NCBI GenBank assembly: GCA_039925965.1
Contig: JBDSXW010000010.1
Span: forward strand, 1 to 64,000
Direction of reading: 5' to 3'
Origin: JAZKFT01 sp039925965
GTDB lineage: Bacteria; Bacteroidota; Bacteroidia; Chitinophagales; Chitinophagaceae
Length of the DNA: 64,000 bases
Part shown: positions 24,826-32,960 of the stretch, piece after piece
Layout of the letters: the number at the start of each line of letters is the position of its first letter
How positions within the stretch are numbered: position 1 is the first letter of the stretch
Translations under genes and position numbers: made by a program
Notes under the pieces: model-generated
Told to the model about the DNA's origin: nothing
The model's database searches: none
What the model saw: only the letters and a program-made list of their open reading frames with translations

Positions 24826-25455
24826 TTAACTCATTCTTTCGCCTTCAACATCTATATTCAACATCTCTGCGATCACTTCTTTGCGCCTGTTAATATATTT
24901 TCCTACCATATCAAATTCAATATTTACCAGGTCTCCTTTTTTCAATTCGCACATATTGGTGTGCTTAAAGGTGTATGGAATAATGGCAACGGAAAATGCA
25001 TCGAGACCCAGATCAAAAATGGTGAGGCTGATTCCATTGAGGCTGATTGAGCCTTTTTCTATTACAAGGAACGCGAATTTTTTGGGGAATCCGAACCGGT
25101 AGAGCCAACTGCCGCCCTGATCTGTTACGGATGAGCAGAATGCTGTTGTGTCCACATGTCCCTGCACCAGGTGCCCGTCGAGCCTGCCATTCATAGGTAA
25201 ACAGCGTTCGATATTCACCAGGCTACCCTCTTTCCAGCTGCCAAGATTTGTTTTCTCCAGCGTTTCGCGGATGGCGGTTACCTGGTGGGTATTGCCAGCA
25301 ACGGATTCTACCGTAAGGCAAACCCCGCTATGGCTGACGCTTTGGTCTATTTTGAATTCCTTCGATAGGCTGCTTTCTATCTGAAATGTTTTGTTGTTAC
25401 CATTTTCCGAAACGGAAACTACTTTGCCAACGGTTTCTACAATGCCTGTAAACAT
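24826..25455 (-). CDS. ribE: Riboflavin synthase, alpha chain
   Basis: 209 residues from the ATG at 25455, chosen because MFTGIVETVGKVV is the invariant start of the family; the longer frame to 25518 is not conserved. Two tandem lumazine-binding domains (about 1-95 and 96-195) carry the repeated motifs SHSGVCLTVE and the matching GSISLNGISLTI, plus GHLVQGHVD. The enzyme dismutates two 6,7-dimethyl-8-ribityllumazine molecules into riboflavin and the pyrimidinedione. The other riboflavin genes are not nearby and no FMN riboswitch is seen upstream. Confidence 0.95.
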   Translation of the reverse strand: MFTGIVETVGKVVSVSENGNNKTFQIESSLSKEFKIDQSVSHSGVCLTVESVAGNTHQVTAIRETLEKTNLGSWKEGSLVNIERCLPMNGRLDGHLVQGHVDTTAFCSSVTDQGGSWLYRFGFPKKFAFLVIEKGSISLNGISLTIFDLGLDAFSVAIIPYTFKHTNMCELKKGDLVNIEFDMVGKYINRRKEVIAEMLNIDVEGERMS

Positions 25456-25540
25456 GTGGCAAATGTAGTTTTCCAAAGGCAGGATATGTTCGGGTGTACA
25501 AAACAATTGTGACGGCATTAAAAAAAGTTTCCATCATAAG

Positions 25541-25571
25541 TTTGCAGTGTAAATTTCATCCCTTACTTTCG
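25541..25571 (+). promoter_or_regulatory. Candidate promoter of the bS21 gene
   Basis: TTTG at 25541-25544 and TACTTTCG at 25564-25571 are 19 nt apart, close to the Bacteroidota pattern. A start about 6 nt later would leave a leader of about 38 nt that contains the Shine-Dalgarno sequence. Confidence 0.4.
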
Positions 25572-25594
25572 CTGCTCACATTTAAAAATTACCT

Positions 25595-25602
25595 GAGGAG
25601 GT
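25595..25602 (+). promoter_or_regulatory. Strong Shine-Dalgarno sequence of the bS21 gene
   Basis: GAGGAGGT lies 12 nt before the ATG at 25615 and can pair fully with the anti-Shine-Dalgarno of 16S rRNA. Such a motif is exceptional in Bacteroidota, where bS21 itself helps occlude the anti-SD. In Flavobacterium johnsoniae an SD on rpsU is known to allow feedback on bS21 synthesis. Confidence 0.75.
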
Positions 25603-25614
25603 ATATAAAAGGTT

Positions 25615-25812
25615 ATGCTCATCATCGACTCTAAAGATTGCGAAAACATCGACAAAGCGCTTAAGAAGTACAAGAAGAAATTCGAAAAGTCAAAAGCATT
25701 GATGCAACTACGTGAACGCCAGGCGTTCATTAAGCCATCCATCAAACGTCGTGCAGAAGTGTTGAAAGCAGTTTACAAGCAGCAAATGGCTGACGGTAAA
25801 TTCGACAAATAA
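25615..25812 (+). CDS. rpsU: 30S ribosomal protein bS21
   Basis: 65 residues, the normal length. MLIIDSKDCENIDKALKKYKKKFEKS at the start and LRERQAFIKPSIKRRAEVLKAVYKQQ are the conserved basic helices of bS21. It binds the 30S subunit near the 3' end of 16S rRNA. In Bacteroidota it is part of the pocket with bS6 and bS18 that hides the anti-Shine-Dalgarno. The gene is monocistronic, with a promoter-like element, a strong SD and a terminator at 25841. Confidence 0.95.
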   Translation: MLIIDSKDCENIDKALKKYKKKFEKSKALMQLRERQAFIKPSIKRRAEVLKAVYKQQMADGKFDK

Positions 25813-25840
25813 GTTTCACCCAACCGAACCGATATCATCC

Positions 25841-25873
25841 GCCATAAAGTCTACTTGACTTTATGGCTTTTTT
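25841..25873 (+). terminator. Rho-independent terminator of the bS21 gene
   Basis: A perfect 11-bp stem, GCCATAAAGTC (25841-25851) with GACTTTATGGC (25857-25867), has a 5-nt loop and is followed by six T residues. It lies 29 nt after the stop codon. Confidence 0.9.
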
Positions 25874-25956
25874 GTGTCCAAACCGAACTAAAAAACCGGT
25901 TACAATCATTTTTGTCTAAGCACAACAACTGTAACCGGCTGTAACTGTAATTTTTT

Positions 25957-26409
25957 TTATGGCATGATAATTAGCGACTTAGGCTCGATATGCACGATCT
26001 CTACGTCAAATACCAGGTCTTTCCCGGCCAGGAAATGATTGGCATCCAGGATCACCACATCGTCTTTTACTTCAGCTACCACTACTTGAAGGGGCTGGCC
26101 CTGGTCGTTGCGGAGCGTTAAAGGCTGACCCGGCTCCAATACCATATCTGCTGGCACATTTTCTTTCGGGAAGGGGATTACATTCTGCTCGTCCCATTCA
26201 CCATAACCATCTTCAGGCGTAACATGGATTTGTTTTTTATCACCCAGCGCCATTCCTTCAACGCCTTTGTCAAAACCCGGGATCATCATTCCCGCACCTA
26301 CTTCAAACTCCAGGGGATCCCGGCCAGCGCTGGAATCAAATTGCTCGCCACCGGCCAATGTGCCGGTGTAATGAACCTTCACGGTGTCGCCTTTTTTTAC
26401 TACTGACAT
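25957..26409 (-). CDS. SlyD-like FKBP-type peptidyl-prolyl isomerase
   Basis: 150 residues. The FKBP domain is split (VHYTGTLAGGEQFDSS at the start, DLVFDVEIVHIE at the end) by an insert-in-flap domain (about 70-125, with PEDGYGEWDEQNVIPFP), as in SlyD. The metal-binding His-rich tail of E. coli SlyD is absent; the protein ends shortly after the FKBP fold. It should catalyse prolyl isomerisation and act as a cytoplasmic folding helper. It stands alone, converging on the bS21 gene. Confidence 0.92.
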   Translation of the reverse strand: MSVVKKGDTVKVHYTGTLAGGEQFDSSAGRDPLEFEVGAGMMIPGFDKGVEGMALGDKKQIHVTPEDGYGEWDEQNVIPFPKENVPADMVLEPGQPLTLRNDQGQPLQVVVAEVKDDVVILDANHFLAGKDLVFDVEIVHIEPKSLIIMP

Positions 26410-26658
26410 GTGTAAACTGTTTTTTTTATTTTAAAATGTAATTTGGAGGCCGGCCTTGGAACTGCTATTCAGCGGCATTGGCGAACGGTTCCCCCGATTA
26501 TTTCGGGGCTCCGTCCAACTGCATTACTGCTATTGAACAAAGAAATTTCAGAGATAGCTTCGCGGCGAAAGTAATAAGCAGTTTTCAAAACCAGTAATTT
26601 TTTGATTTCATGGTTACAAAAATTGGATTGACATTTACGCCTCAATTAAATCGCCATC

Positions 26659-27972
26659 ATGGTTTCTAAAATCAGTCTTTTCTTTTTTCAATGTATGTCG
26701 CTTTTGGTCTTTACAGTAAATGCCCAACCGAAAAATACGCCCATAGTAAAAGGCGAAACAAGAGGTACATTAAAAGTACTGCCGGGTGCGCATCAAGTAC
26801 AAGAATACCTGCCACTTATAAAAGGCAAAAGGGTGGCCATCTTTGCCAATCAAACCTCGGCTATCGACGGCGTGCACCTGGTAGATACCCTGATGAAACT
26901 GGGGGTGGATATTAAAAAAATCTTTAGCCCGGAACATGGTTTTCGGGGGGATGCGGATGCCGGTGAACATGTAAGCAGCAGCGTTGATGCCGCCACCGGA
27001 ATTCCCATTATTTCGCTGTATGGAGATCATAAAAAAGCTACGATTACCGACCTGGCTGATGTGGATGTATTGATTTTCGACCTGCAGGATGTAGGCCTCC
27101 GCTATTACACCTACATCAACAATGTGCAGGAATGCATGGAAAGCGCCATCGCAGCCAACAAACCGATGATCATTCTCGACCGACCCAACCCAAATGGTTT
27201 TTTTGTAGATGGTCCGGTGCTGGAAGACGGTTTTCAAAGCGGTGTTGGCAAGCAGCAGGTGCCGATCGTGTATGGTATGACCATGGCGGAATATGCCAGC
27301 TACTTATACGGCGAAAAATTGTTGAATAAAACCATGTACCAGTACACCGACGGTTCTCCGGCAGTGAAGATGCTGCTCGGTATGTACCAGCCGCTAAAAC
27401 TCACCATCGTTAAATGCAAAAACTACGATCACAACAGTTTTTATGCGCCGCCGATAAAGCCGAGCCCCAACCTGCCGAACATGCAGAGTGTTTTACTGTA
27501 CTCCTCTATTTGTTTTTTTGAAGGAACCGAAGTAAGTCTGGGACGTGGTACGGACAAGCCATTCCAAATTTATGGTGCACCATCATTCCCGGATTCGTTG
27601 CTTTTCAGATTCAAGCCTGTTAGTACGCCGGGCGCTAAAAATCCGCCATTGCAAAACAGGCTTTGTCATGGTTACGACCTGAGTAATACGCCTATAGACA
27701 TAACCAAAAAGGAGAACCGCCAGATCAACCTTTCTTACCTGTTGCATGCTTATGAGTTATACCCTGATAAAGACAGTTTCTTTCTCCGTCCGAAGAAGGG
27801 CAACCCATCGACTTCTGATTATTTTTTCAATAAATTGGCTGGCAACGACCAGTTGATGTGGCAGGTGATGAATGGAAAATCAGAAGCCGAGATACGTAAA
27901 AGCTGGGAGCCAGGAATGACGGCTTTTAAGAAAGTAAGGAAGAAATATTTGTTGTATAAAGATTTTGAATAA
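26659..27972 (+). CDS. DUF1343/NamZ-like exo-beta-N-acetylmuramidase, exported
   Basis: 437 residues with a Sec signal (1-22, ending VNAQ). The body carries the DUF1343 hallmarks: GKRVAIFANQTSA, FSPEHGFRGDADAGEHV, VLIFDLQDVGLRYYTYI, IILDRPNPNG, PIVYGMTMAEYA and FEGTEVSLGRGTDKPFQIYG. The family includes NamZ (GH171), which removes N-acetylmuramic acid from the non-reducing ends of peptidoglycan fragments, so a role in periplasmic wall recycling is likely. I see no other muropeptide genes next to it. Confidence 0.88.
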   Translation: MVSKISLFFFQCMSLLVFTVNAQPKNTPIVKGETRGTLKVLPGAHQVQEYLPLIKGKRVAIFANQTSAIDGVHLVDTLMKLGVDIKKIFSPEHGFRGDADAGEHVSSSVDAATGIPIISLYGDHKKATITDLADVDVLIFDLQDVGLRYYTYINNVQECMESAIAANKPMIILDRPNPNGFFVDGPVLEDGFQSGVGKQQVPIVYGMTMAEYASYLYGEKLLNKTMYQYTDGSPAVKMLLGMYQPLKLTIVKCKNYDHNSFYAPPIKPSPNLPNMQSVLLYSSICFFEGTEVSLGRGTDKPFQIYGAPSFPDSLLFRFKPVSTPGAKNPPLQNRLCHGYDLSNTPIDITKKENRQINLSYLLHAYELYPDKDSFFLRPKKGNPSTSDYFFNKLAGNDQLMWQVMNGKSEAEIRKSWEPGMTAFKKVRKKYLLYKDFE

Positions 27973-28021
27973 CGGCTATGGACTAATAGGGACAAGGTCG
28001 CAAATTATCTAAGCACTAATC

Positions 28022-28174
28022 TAATGTCACTCCTCCGGAGTTCTGTTATATCTGGGTTTCGATTCGCTGTAATAATGTCACTCTTCCGGAGTTTGGTCGC
28101 ATTTTGATTTTGAGTTGCTCTATTAATGTCATTTCTCCGGATTTCTATATTTCTAGTTTTTTAATACCATAACA
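28022..28174. repeat. Three tandem 51-bp units with TAATGTCACTCnTCCGGAGTT
   Basis: The conserved start of each unit lies at 28022, 28073 and 28124, exactly 51 bp apart. The first about 23 bp are well conserved and contain the palindrome-like CTCCGGAG. The remaining 28 bp are diverged, and the third copy is the weakest. Confidence 0.65.
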
Positions 28175-28213
28175 ATAATATTCCTGCCATTATTAGTAAC
28201 GAAAAATGGGTTT

Positions 28214-28269
28214 GTCGGCCTGAAAGGGCAAAACATATTAGCCCTCGGCAACGCCCAGGGAAAACCGAC
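28214..28269. repeat. REP-like hairpin element
   Basis: GTCGG at 28214 pairs with CCGAC at 28265, enclosing CCTGAAAGGGC and a stem GCCCTCGG-CAAC-GCCCAGGG. The layout (GAAAGGGC, AACATAT, AGCCC, GGCAACGCCC) resembles the intergenic repeats common in Bacteroidota genomes that are thought to be linked to REP-associated transposases. No such transposase is in the window. Confidence 0.45.
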
Positions 28270-28384
28270 CAACATACAGCGTGCATCGCGGAAAAGGTCA
28301 TGCTATTCAGATACCTTAACTTAAAATATCGGACAGGATTACAAGTAATGTAACGATATGCTCTAAAATACCCTCCAAAATCCT

Positions 28385-29326
28385 ATGCCTAATAGCAACA
28401 ACCAAACAAAAATCGTCTTCATGGGCACGCCGGAATTTGCGGTGGCCAGCCTGGATGCCTTATACAATGCAGGTTTCAATATAGTGGGCGTCGTCACCGC
28501 ACCCGATAAACCTGGCGGCCGCGGTATGCAGTTGCAACAAAGCGATGTGAAGAAATATGCCCTGGAAAAAGGGCTCCATGTTCTGCAACCCGAAAAACTA
28601 AAAAATCCGGGGTTTCTTGAATCATTGAAAGTATTACAAGCCGATGTTCAGGTGGTGGTGGCTTTTCGCATGTTGCCGGAGTTGGTCTGGAATATGCCAC
28701 CGATGGGCACTATCAACCTGCACGGTTCTTTACTGCCGCAATACCGCGGTGCGGCACCTATTAACTGGGCGGTGATCAATGGCGAAAAAGAAACGGGTGT
28801 TACTACTTTCAAATTGCAACATGAGATTGACTCGGGCAATATCTTACTACAGGAAAGCTTTCCCATTGGCGAAGATGAAAATGTAGGCCAGGTACACGAC
28901 CGGATGAAAGACATTGGCGCAGCGTTGATTGTAAAAACTATCGAAGGCCTGGCCGCCAACACAATCATTGAACAGCCGCAGCCATCAAATGCAGACGCTG
29001 CCTTGCAGCATGCGCCGAAAATATTCACTGAAACATACAAAATAGATTGGTTAAAAAGTTGTGAAACGATCTATAATCTTATTCGCGGCTTATCGCCATC
29101 CCCTTCAGCTTTTACATTTCTGGATGGAAAGAAGATGAAAATTTTCGGCTCTATGAAAGAGCAGATCGCACATGATCAAACAACAGGTGAGCATATCACC
29201 GACGGAAAAACATTTTTAAAATTTGCCTGTGCCGACGGCTTTATATATGTAACCGACCTGCAACCTGAAGGAAAAAAAAGAATGCAAGTCCCCGATTTTT
29301 TACGGGGCTACCGCTTTGGGAATTAG
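28385..29326 (+). CDS. fmt: Methionyl-tRNA formyltransferase
   Basis: 313 residues. The N-terminal formyltransferase fold carries KIVFMGTPEFAVASL, APDKPGGRGMQLQQSDVK and the catalytic segment INLHGSLLPQYRGAAPINWA, followed by GVTTFKLQHEIDSGNIL with the catalytic Asp. The C-terminal beta-barrel (about 210-313) binds tRNA. It transfers the formyl group from 10-formyl-THF to Met-tRNAi for initiation. It is a single gene here. Confidence 0.97.
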   Translation: MPNSNNQTKIVFMGTPEFAVASLDALYNAGFNIVGVVTAPDKPGGRGMQLQQSDVKKYALEKGLHVLQPEKLKNPGFLESLKVLQADVQVVVAFRMLPELVWNMPPMGTINLHGSLLPQYRGAAPINWAVINGEKETGVTTFKLQHEIDSGNILLQESFPIGEDENVGQVHDRMKDIGAALIVKTIEGLAANTIIEQPQPSNADAALQHAPKIFTETYKIDWLKSCETIYNLIRGLSPSPSAFTFLDGKKMKIFGSMKEQIAHDQTTGEHITDGKTFLKFACADGFIYVTDLQPEGKKRMQVPDFLRGYRFGN

Positions 29327-29496
29327 TATTTTATCTATCACGTCATCCTGTAAACTCATCGCAGGATTATCTTCAAAAATTGTCAACATCTTCCACGACG
29401 AGTCAAGCTGTCATCGTTTTTGTTGTGACCAAAAATCGATACAGGTATAACGATCACAGTGGTACATGGATTGGGTTGCCAAATTAGTATGAGAAG

Positions 29497-29527
29497 CAAA
29501 AAAGCCCCGTCCAAAACTGAACGAGGC
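29497..29527 (-). terminator. Terminator of pyrG
   Basis: On the minus strand GCCTCGT and ACGGGGC form a 7-bp stem with one G-T pair, followed by a run of six T residues. It lies 23 nt after the pyrG stop. Confidence 0.8.
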
Positions 29528-29549
29528 TTTGATTATTCTAAAATTTAGT

Positions 29550-31202
29550 TTAGATTAATTCACTCTGCAAAAGCGGATTGCTTTTCAGCGCCTGCCTTTT
29601 TTCTGAGTATTCTTTCGCAGCTTGTACAAAGGAAACAAACAGTGGAGCTGGGTTTTCAAAAGAGCTCTTCAGCTCGGGATGATATTGCACACCGATAAAG
29701 AATGGGTGATTGGGAATTTCAATGATTTCGACCAAACCGGTGCCGGGATTTCGGCCGCTGATCACCATGCCTCCATTCACGAACTGCTCTTCATAGTTGC
29801 TGTTAAATTCCCAACGGTGCCGATGTCTTTCGCTGATCGGGCTATAGCCATATATCTCGTAGGCCAGCGTTCCCTGCTGGATATCGCATGGGTAAGCGCC
29901 GAGGCGCATGGTGCCGCCTAGCAGCTTAATTTTCTTTTGTTCTTCCATCATGTCGATTACCGGGTGCGGGGTGTTTTTGTCCATCTCGGTACTGTGGGCG
30001 TCTTTGATGCCGAGCACATTACGTGCAAATTCAATCACCGCCATCTGCATGCCGAGGCAAATGCCGAAGAAAGGCAGGCCAGCTTCCCTGGCGTATTGTA
30101 TGGCTATTATTTTCCCCTCGATGCCACGAAGACCAAAGCCAGGTGCCACGAGTAGCCCGTCCAGGTTGCCCAGTTTCTCAGGGGCGTTTTCAGTGGTAAT
30201 AAATTCACTATGAACATCCACTATTTTCACCTTACATTCATTCATAGCACCCGCGTGCACAAAAGATTCCAATATTGATTTATAAGCATCCTGCAGCTCC
30301 ACGTATTTACCAATAAGGCCAATCGTGACACTGCTTTTAGGGTATTTCAATTTGTCCAGTACCTGCTTCCATTTGTCCATCTGGGGTTCGCCGAACTCAG
30401 TAATATGGAGCTTTTTCAGGCAGATTTTGTCCAGCTTTTCACGCATCATCAGCAGGGGTACTTCGTAAATAGTGCTGGCGTCCATAGCTTCGATCACCGC
30501 TTCAAGTTTTACATTACAAAACAGGGCGACTTTACGGCGTATCTCCGGGCCCAATTGCTCTTCGGTACGGCATACGATAATATCGGGATGCACGCCTTCC
30601 TGGCTCAACATCCGAACACTGTGCTGGGTAGGTTTGGTTTTTAGTTCTTTAGCTGCTTTCAGGTACGGGATCAGGGTAAGATGGATCACCAGACAATCCT
30701 CTTCAGGCAGTTCCCATTGTATCTGGCGCACCGCTTCAATAAAAGGCAGGCTCTCAATATCACCCACGGTACCGCCCAATTCTGTAATCACAATATCCCA
30801 CTCATTTTTCTTGCCCAACAGCATCATCCGGCGTTTGATCTCGTCGGTAATATGCGGAACCACCTGAACGGTTTTGCCATGATACCTTCCCTCACGTTCC
30901 TGGTTGATTACGGTCTGGTAAATGCGGCCCGTCGTTACATTATTAGCCTGGCTGGTATGGATATTTAGAAAACGCTCGTAGTGACCCAGGTCAAGATCGG
31001 TCTCTGCGCCATCTTCCGTTACATAGCATTCGCCATGCTCGTAAGGATTCAGCGTGCCCGGATCTACATTGATATAAGGGTCAAATTTTTGAATGGTCAC
31101 TTTCAGACCCCTTGCCTGCAGTAATTTCCCCAGGCTGGCAGCAATAATTCCTTTTCCTAAACTGGATGTTACCCCGCCGGTAACGAAGATAAATTTTGAC
31201 AT
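29550..31202 (-). CDS. pyrG: CTP synthase
   Basis: 550 residues from the ATG at 31202, chosen because MSKFIFVTGGVTSSLGKG is the conserved start; the frame to 31220 adds six residues. The synthetase domain (about 1-270) has the P-loop-like GGVTSSLGKGI and FDPYINVDPGTLNPYEHGE. The glutaminase domain (about 295-540) has the nucleophile in PFFGICLGMQ and the His-Glu pair in GVQYHPELKS. It makes CTP from UTP, ATP and glutamine. Monocistronic, with its own terminator. Confidence 0.97.
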   Translation of the reverse strand: MSKFIFVTGGVTSSLGKGIIAASLGKLLQARGLKVTIQKFDPYINVDPGTLNPYEHGECYVTEDGAETDLDLGHYERFLNIHTSQANNVTTGRIYQTVINQEREGRYHGKTVQVVPHITDEIKRRMMLLGKKNEWDIVITELGGTVGDIESLPFIEAVRQIQWELPEEDCLVIHLTLIPYLKAAKELKTKPTQHSVRMLSQEGVHPDIIVCRTEEQLGPEIRRKVALFCNVKLEAVIEAMDASTIYEVPLLMMREKLDKICLKKLHITEFGEPQMDKWKQVLDKLKYPKSSVTIGLIGKYVELQDAYKSILESFVHAGAMNECKVKIVDVHSEFITTENAPEKLGNLDGLLVAPGFGLRGIEGKIIAIQYAREAGLPFFGICLGMQMAVIEFARNVLGIKDAHSTEMDKNTPHPVIDMMEEQKKIKLLGGTMRLGAYPCDIQQGTLAYEIYGYSPISERHRHRWEFNSNYEEQFVNGGMVISGRNPGTGLVEIIEIPNHPFFIGVQYHPELKSSFENPAPLFVSFVQAAKEYSEKRQALKSNPLLQSELI

Positions 31203-31215
31203 AAAAAAATAATGT

Positions 31216-31375
31216 GCCAATGTGCTGATTAGCTAATTAGCCAATGAGTACTATTAACGATTTATAATACGATAACGTGCCGCTCTGTACCTGGTTCAAT
31301 TAATACAATGAACAGCACGTAATAATTACTGTATTAATTAGCTAATTAGCACATTGGCTAATTAGCTAATTGAGA
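31216..31375. repeat. 24-bp inverted repeat and TTAGCTAATTAGC words upstream of pyrG
   Basis: GCCAATGTGCTGATTAGCTAAT and its following TA (31216-31239) is matched in reverse at 31335-31358 with one mismatch. About 95 bp lie between the arms, and further AATTAGC words extend to 31375. The left arm begins 14 bp upstream of the pyrG ATG, so it lies in the leader and could fold in the RNA. Confidence 0.65.
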
Positions 31376-31554
31376 GACTTTGACCAACAAAATTGACTTG
31401 GAAATATCTTAGAGGTCGGACAAAAGTAAGGTTAGTTTCCCAAGCGGAAAAATGCAATGGAAGTGAAACTGTATTTAATGTGGGCAAAAAATATTCGGAA
31501 GGGCACTTTTATATGCCATTTCTCATTTCCAATTCAGCCCTCAGACGATGTGAC

Positions 31555-32349
31555 TTACTTCACAATCTTGTTATAGCTGGCAGATATTCCCTTAATCATG
31601 GAGGAGCTAAAGCCCTGGTGTTCCATCTCGTTAAGACCGGCGATGGTACAGCCTTTGGGCGTGGTTACTTTATCTATTTCTTTTTCGGGATGGCTGCCGG
31701 TTTGTAATAATAATTCCGCAGCGCCTTTTACGGTTTGAGCGGCTATCAAGGATGCTGTATTGGCGTCAAAACCAATTTCGATGCCGCCCTGGATATTGGC
31801 GCGTATGTATCGCATGGCGAATGCAGTCCCGCAGGCGCCGAGTACGGTAGCGGCATCCATCAGTTGTTCGTCGATCATTACGCTTTTACCCAACTGGTCG
31901 AAGATGGATTTTACATAGCTAATATCATCACTACCCGCACCACTGTGGCAAAGGCAGGTCATGCTTTCCTGGATGGCGATGGCGGTATTGGGCATGGCCC
32001 GGAATAATGGTATTTTTTTGCCAACCGCTTCTTCGAGATCCTTTAACCAAACACTGGAGATTACCGAAATAAGCATGTGCTTTTTAAGACTAAAACCGCC
32101 TTTAATTTCTGAGAGGATCTCTGCAAAATTGTAAGGCTTTACCGCCAGGATGATCACATCGTTTTCTTTAACTGCTTTTTTATTATCGCTGTGGATGGTG
32201 CAACCCAGATCGGCCAAAGCCTGCAGGGGTGCAGTATTTCTTTTGGTAACCGTAATATCGGCTGCTTTGCAAAATTTACTTTTAATCAAGCCTTCGGCAA
32301 TGGCCGAGCCCAGGTTTCCGCCGCCGATAATGGCTATTTTTTTTGACAT
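31555..32349 (-). CDS. proC: Pyrroline-5-carboxylate reductase
   Basis: 264 residues. The N-terminal Rossmann motif IAIIGGGNLGSAIAEGLI and VILAVKPYNFAEIL are followed by FRAMPNTAIAIQESMTCLC and the C-terminal all-helical dimer domain (about 165-264) with GACGTAFAMRYIRANIQGG and TPKGCTIAGLNEME. The segment VTTPKGCT corresponds to the P5C-binding loop. It performs the last step of proline synthesis with NAD(P)H. It lies 19 nt after the toxin pair on the same strand but is probably independent. Confidence 0.95.
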   Translation of the reverse strand: MSKKIAIIGGGNLGSAIAEGLIKSKFCKAADITVTKRNTAPLQALADLGCTIHSDNKKAVKENDVIILAVKPYNFAEILSEIKGGFSLKKHMLISVISSVWLKDLEEAVGKKIPLFRAMPNTAIAIQESMTCLCHSGAGSDDISYVKSIFDQLGKSVMIDEQLMDAATVLGACGTAFAMRYIRANIQGGIEIGFDANTASLIAAQTVKGAAELLLQTGSHPEKEIDKVTTPKGCTIAGLNEMEHQGFSSSMIKGISASYNKIVK

Positions 32350-32368
32350 ACTTGTTTTTGAAATAGGA

Positions 32369-32746
32369 TTAGGGTCTTTCGGAATGTTCCTGTATCCAGG
32401 TTACGATATCATCAAAGTCCATATGAGTAGATGCCACCTGTATCACGAAGTCGTATGCCTGTTTATTCGAGGCTACAAGAACCCAGTTATAAGACTTTAG
32501 GATACTTCCACAGGCATAGAACCCAGTCCGTTTATTGCCATCAATAAATGGGTGATTTTTTAAAATGCTTTCTAATATTGCAGCTGCTTTGTGAAAAGGA
32601 GTGGTGTATAAATCTTCGCCTCCAAAAGTTGAAAAAGGTCTTTCAATCGCACTTTGCAAATATCCTTCATCCCTAATGCCCAAACTTCCACCATAAAGTT
32701 CAATTGAAATTTTATGGAGATCTAAAATGTGTTCCTTCCTAATCAT
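32369..32746 (-). CDS. Doc/Fic-like toxin of a toxin-antitoxin pair
   Basis: 125 residues, normal for Doc. The catalytic Fic-type motif HPFIDGNKRTGF (about residues 65-76) is intact, so phosphotransfer to a target such as EF-Tu, as shown for phage P1 Doc, is possible. Upstream LYGGSLGIRDEGYLQSAIERP is also typical of the death-on-curing family. The ATG overlaps the stop of the upstream 60-residue gene in an ATGA, the usual antitoxin-toxin arrangement. Confidence 0.88.
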   Translation of the reverse strand: MIRKEHILDLHKISIELYGGSLGIRDEGYLQSAIERPFSTFGGEDLYTTPFHKAAAILESILKNHPFIDGNKRTGFYACGSILKSYNWVLVASNKQAYDFVIQVASTHMDFDDIVTWIQEHSERP

Positions 32747-32925
32747 TGGGCCAATCTTCTAAATGTTTCACTATATCTGGCATTCATTTCTGCAACAACT
32801 TCCTGAGCAGTAACTTCTCTAAAAACATCAGTTTGAAGGAGCTGTAAAATTTCGTTTAATTTTTTTGCATTTTCTTGCTTCTCGATCAGGTCGTGGACCT
32901 TCTGTTTCATTTCTGATACGCTCAT
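32743..32925 (-). CDS. Putative antitoxin partner of the Doc-like toxin
   Basis: 60 residues, mostly helical: KQKVHDLIEKQENAKKLNEILQLLQ, then a second helix REVTAQEVVAEMNARYSETFRRL. I do not see the Phd fold that normally precedes doc. The start resembles Bacteroidota antitoxins found before RelE-type toxins. The role as antitoxin is inferred from its size, its position just upstream and the 4-bp overlap. It probably also regulates the operon. Confidence 0.7.
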   Translation of the reverse strand: MSVSEMKQKVHDLIEKQENAKKLNEILQLLQTDVFREVTAQEVVAEMNARYSETFRRLAQ

Positions 32926-32960
32926 GTTATGTCATTTTTTCAAAAGTACTAAAAAGAAGG

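Larger units (their letters stand above)
27973..28384. other. 412-bp gap with a 51-bp tandem repeat and a REP-like hairpin
   Basis: The gap between namZ and fmt holds three 51-bp units (28022-28174) and a hairpin-forming element (28214-28269). No coding frame is supported. Promoter sequences for fmt should lie in the last 100 bp, but I see no clear match. Confidence 0.5.

Noticed and set aside
25456..25560. FMN riboswitch upstream of the riboflavin synthase gene
   Set aside because: The gap to the divergent bS21 promoter is about 85 bp, too short for the RFN element, and none of its conserved segments is visible.
28022..28174. CRISPR array (three evenly spaced repeats)
   Set aside because: Only three copies, diverging from one end, with similar rather than unique spacers, and no cas genes in the window.
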